Below, piece after piece: positions 5,590 through 5,638 of a stretch of 5,638 nt of DNA. Positions within the stretch are counted from its first letter, which is position 1. Every line of letters starts with the position of its first letter. The position numbers and the translations under genes are program-made. Source of the DNA: Candidatus Blautia intestinipullorum (lineage in GTDB: Bacteria > Bacillota > Clostridia > Lachnospirales > Lachnospiraceae); the NCBI GenBank assembly GCA_019120475.1, contig DWVA01000158.1:1-5638 (forward strand), read 5' to 3'. The notes under the pieces are model-generated. The model worked only from the letters and a program-made list of their open reading frames with translations. It was not told the DNA's origin and ran no database searches.

Positions 5590-5638
5590 GTTCTCTCCCG
5601 TTCCTCTCTGTTAAAAAATTTCTCTTTCATCGTATAAA
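5562..5638 (-). CDS. Possible 3' end (or short ORF) of an upstream gene, unrecognised
   Basis: A frame open from the right edge ends at TGA (5564-5562) and overlaps the start of the C39-like gene by 19-28 nt. Its last residues read MKEKFFNREERERTWKECRE followed by MN, highly charged and resembling no family I know. It could be the C-terminus of the preceding gene, a 22-codon ORF starting at the ATG 5630-5628, or simply an untranslated leader. The overlap with a downstream gene is typical of operon gene ends, but the visible stretch is too short to settle it. Confidence 0.28.
   Translation of the reverse strand, partial: YTMKEKFFNREERERTWKECREMN

Noticed and set aside
5610..5625. TTTTTTAAC run as a programmed frameshift joining the edge ORF to the C39-like gene
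   Set aside because: A -1 shift at this site meets TAA immediately, and the run does not fit the X XXY YYZ pattern in the ORF's frame.

Overview
The window looks like a chromosomal segment of a low-to-mid GC Firmicute, most likely a Clostridia/Lachnospiraceae gut-type anaerobe. This is an inference from strong AGGAGG-like ribosome binding sites, sigma-A promoters with perfect TATAAT boxes, and the gene families present. No marker gene fixes the taxon. All recognisable genes are on the minus strand, so transcription runs from right to left.

Layout in transcription order (high to low coordinates): (i) a possible 3' end of an upstream ORF at the right edge; (ii) a cytoplasmic papain/C39-like putative cysteine peptidase of unknown role (4978-5589); (iii) a 93-nt gap (4885-4977) with tandem 11-mers and a hairpin-plus-T6 structure; (iv) larB (4126-4884), larC (2744-4114) and a patatin-like lipid hydrolase (1877-2737), spaced by 11 and 6 nt and almost certainly co-transcribed and translationally coupled; (v) an independently promoted AGCS sodium:alanine/glycine symporter (335-1714) closed by a strong intrinsic terminator (270-311); (vi) the first 30 codons of a probable MBOAT O-acyltransferase, with its own promoter, running off the left edge.

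The core of interest is larB-larC. LarB turns nicotinic acid adenine dinucleotide into pyridinium-3,5-biscarboxylic acid mononucleotide. After sulfur transfer by LarE, LarC inserts nickel with CTP to give the nickel-pincer nucleotide (NPN) cofactor of lactate racemase LarA and its relatives. Neither larE nor a larA-type apoenzyme is in the window, so the pathway must be completed elsewhere. LarC is one unbroken ORF, unlike the frameshift-split larC of Lactiplantibacillus plantarum, and has a histidine-rich insertion with 17 His in 43 residues, probably for nickel handling. The patatin-like hydrolase behind larC and the C39-like protein ahead of larB have no known link to NPN synthesis. Their position is the most unexplained feature here.

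I saw no tRNA, rRNA, CRISPR array, insertion sequence or phage gene. No gap between genes exceeds 300 nt; the longest (92-334) holds a promoter, an A/T-rich stretch and a terminator.
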